Shown here: in pieces, positions 5,861 to 7,078 of the stretch
Numbering within the stretch: position 1 is the first letter of the stretch
Layout: the number at the start of each line of letters is the position of its first letter
NCBI GenBank assembly: GCA_029573975.1
Contig: JAKQBU010000498.1
Span: 1 to 7,078 of the forward strand
Reading direction: 5' to 3'
Source: Planctomycetota bacterium
GTDB lineage: Bacteria; Planctomycetota; Phycisphaerae; Sedimentisphaerales; SM23-30
DNA: 7,078 bases
Program-made: the position numbers and the translations under genes
The notes under the pieces: model-generated
What the model was told of the DNA's origin: nothing
Database searches by the model: none
Seen by the model: the letters and a program-made list of their open reading frames with translations, nothing else

Positions 5861-6283
5861 TTATTTACCCAGGGCCTGTTTGAGGTCCATGGCGTGTTCC
5901 TGTTCCATGGCCAGGATGGTGCGCAACTGCTGGGCGAGGGCATATTCCTGGAGTTCTTCCGATTGTTTGACCCGCATTTTGTAACGGACGATGGCATCCT
6001 CTTCGCCGGCCAGGTCCTGCTCTAGCATGGGGATGTTTTCGGGCGAGGTTTTGATTTCGCCAACTTTCACGGTCGGCACGCCGCCCAGAAAGTCAATCTG
6101 GTCGGCCAGGACCTGGGCATGGCCGAACTCTTCGGTGGCGTGGAGTTTCAGCTCCTTAATCACGTCGCCGAACTGGGCGCCGGTCATCACGGCGGCATGT
6201 TGGATGTACTGGATGCCGGCTGAATACTCCAGCTCCAGGTCCCTGTTTAAAAGCTCGATTAATTTTTCTCTATCGATAGCCAT
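5861..6283 (-). CDS. Short bacterioferritin-like di-iron protein
   Basis: The 140-residue four-helix ferritin-like protein is probably cytoplasmic. All six di-iron ligands expected from bacterioferritin are present: E19 in helix A (LELEYSAGIQY), E52 and H55 (TEEFGHAQ), E94, and E127 and H130 (MEQEHAMD). The position of the haem-ligand Met of E. coli Bfr (M52) is F53 here, so haem binding in the usual way is unlikely. The chain stops right after helix D, about 15-20 residues shorter than Bfr, so the short fifth helix is missing. Cage assembly is therefore uncertain. Likely roles are ferroxidase activity, iron storage or protection from peroxide and oxygen. The start is set by AAGGAG (6291-6296) 7 nt before the ATG. 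The gene has its own promoter and converges on the secreted-protein gene. Confidence 0.88.
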   Translation of the reverse strand: MAIDREKLIELLNRDLELEYSAGIQYIQHAAVMTGAQFGDVIKELKLHATEEFGHAQVLADQIDFLGGVPTVKVGEIKTSPENIPMLEQDLAGEEDAIVRYKMRVKQSEELQEYALAQQLRTILAMEQEHAMDLKQALGK

Positions 6284-6290
6284 TTTGTAA

Positions 6291-6296
6291 CTCCTT
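6291..6296 (-). promoter_or_regulatory. Ribosome binding site of the ferritin-like gene
   Basis: AAGGAG on the minus strand is 7 nt before ATG 6283-6281, an ideal spacing. Confidence 0.75.
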
Positions 6297-6337
6297 AATT
6301 TTAAAAGACTTCCTGTTTTTTAGAACCAACTAATCTA

Positions 6338-6367
6338 ATTATATGCCGGAAAATTCATTTGAGTCCA
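6338..6367 (-). promoter_or_regulatory. Promoter of the ferritin-like gene
   Basis: On the minus strand, TGGACT (6367-6362), 18 nt, then a perfect TATAAT (6343-6338). Transcription would begin near 6331, leaving a leader of about 48 nt. It lies in the 145-bp gap after comF, so the gene need not be read from comF. Confidence 0.6.
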
Positions 6368-6384
6368 CTATTTTTGGAAAAAAA

Positions 6385-6414
6385 TGGCAATTCGACGAAA
6401 TTGGCAATTTGACG
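6385..6414. promoter_or_regulatory. Tandem 13-bp repeat upstream of the ferritin promoter
   Basis: TGGCAATTCGACG (6385-6397) and TGGCAATTTGACG (6402-6414) differ at one base and are 17 bp apart. They lie 18 bp upstream of the -35 box of the ferritin-like gene and just after the comF stop. The position suits binding of a regulator, but no known operator matches clearly. Confidence 0.4.
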
Positions 6415-6428
6415 GTCTTGCCGTAATG

Positions 6429-7078
6429 TCAATCATTGGCAGCCACCGCCAGAACTGCGGCGGAAACGCGGGCGGCGCCGGCTTTTTTGAGGGTATGGGC
6501 GGCAACGCGGAGGGTGGTGCCGGTAGTGGTGACATCATCAATGAGGCAGATATGTTTGCCGGTCAGATCGACGCCGCGGCAGACGGCAAAGGCGTTATGG
6601 AGGTTAATCAGGCGGTGGCTGGCGGCCAGCGAGGTTTGCGGCTGGGTGTAGCGGATGCGGACCAGGTCGAGGGCCAGATGCAGTGAGGTAGAGTGCGGCT
6701 GCAAAATCCGCATGGCTTCCCGGGCGATCAGTTCGGACTGATTATAGCTGCGTGACCATTTCCGCCGCCAGTGCAGGGGGATGGGCACCAGGAAATCCAT
6801 TCGGCCCAACTCCTCATCCCCGATCATGGCTGAGGCCAGCAGGCTGCCCAGGAAGGTATCGAGCTGGCTCTGGCGGTGAAATTTGAAGAGTAAAATCAAT
6901 TGACGTAAAATACCGTCATACTCCCCCACCCGGACCACATGGCAAACCTGGGGGCGGCGGTTTTGGCAGCGGTGGCAGCGGCCGTCGATCAGGGCATAGG
7001 GGCCGGTATTGTGGCCGCAGACGGGGCAATAGCGGGTTTGGAGATTTTCCCGCAGTTGGGCCCAGCAGTCGGGGCATA
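6429..7078 (-). CDS. comF: ComF-type phosphoribosyltransferase with zinc finger, start missing
   Basis: The gene runs off the right edge; 215 residues are visible, ending in a TGA at 6431-6429. The N-terminal part, read through the codons above 6938, has cysteine pairs CPDC (1-4), CPVC (17-20) and CHRC (34-37) plus C45, the zinc-ribbon region of ComF/GntX proteins. Next come the domain features GEYDGILRQLILLFKF (51-66), VPIPLHWRRKWSRSYNQ (97-113) and the PRPP-binding motif CLIDDVTTTGTT (177-188), with the paired Asp and the Thr/Gly loop intact. The family is needed for DNA uptake in competent Gram-positive bacteria and is widespread in others, where its role is unclear. A GTG at 6938 might be taken as the start, but the zinc-finger codons upstream show the gene extends further. 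Only a few residues seem to be missing. Confidence 0.9.
   Translation of the reverse strand, partial: CPDCWAQLRENLQTRYCPVCGHNTGPYALIDGRCHRCQNRRPQVCHVVRVGEYDGILRQLILLFKFHRQSQLDTFLGSLLASAMIGDEELGRMDFLVPIPLHWRRKWSRSYNQSELIAREAMRILQPHSTSLHLALDLVRIRYTQPQTSLAASHRLINLHNAFAVCRGVDLTGKHICLIDDVTTTGTTLRVAAHTLKKAGAARVSAAVLAVAAND

Noticed and set aside
6384..6686. Plus-strand 100-codon open frame opposite comF
   Set aside because: It is a shadow of the comF PRPP-binding region, has no ribosome site, and is Gly/Ala-rich as expected from GC-rich antisense.

Overview
The window reads as chromosomal DNA from a GC-rich, probably Gram-negative bacterium. It has a Sec-type signal peptide, strong GGAGG-type ribosome sites, and dispersed hairpin and 9-nt-period repeats of kinds common in Desulfobacterota, other proteobacteria and some planctomycete-like lineages. 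The lineage is a guess: no rRNA or marker gene settles it. Most genes are about 60-70% GC, but one gene (539-2098) is far more AT-rich.

Left part (1-2845), accessory in character. The window opens inside the 3' end of a xylose-isomerase-like TIM-barrel gene whose last codons lie in a 9-nt-period repeat. Two more arrays of the same period but different sequence follow, with a nested hairpin cluster between them. Next comes an AT-rich gene for a 519-residue protein with an unrecognised N-terminal two thirds and about four C-terminal TPR-like repeats. About 750 bp without a credible gene follow, packed with repeats: two direct hairpins of the 'GGAATGAC' type, four REP-like hairpins that carry GTAG at their foot on the minus strand, a palindrome, and two long, nearly perfect direct repeats.

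Right part (2846-7078), ordinary housekeeping. On the minus strand a TIGR00266/AIM24-family gene and a GufA-type ZIP metal transporter form a tight two-gene operon. Divergent from it, on the plus strand, is a secreted protein made of two homologous beta-rich halves, ending at a strong bidirectional terminator. Convergent to that is a short bacterioferritin-like di-iron protein with its own promoter and an upstream 13-bp direct repeat. Last is a comF-type phosphoribosyltransferase gene that runs off the right edge with its zinc-finger region visible.

The gene functions show no single shared pathway. A metal-handling theme (ZIP transporter, ferritin-like protein) is present, but the two genes are in separate transcription units. 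The most unusual material is the AT-rich gene with its repeat-dense flanks and the duplicated secreted protein. I see no clear evidence of a complete new multi-gene system.
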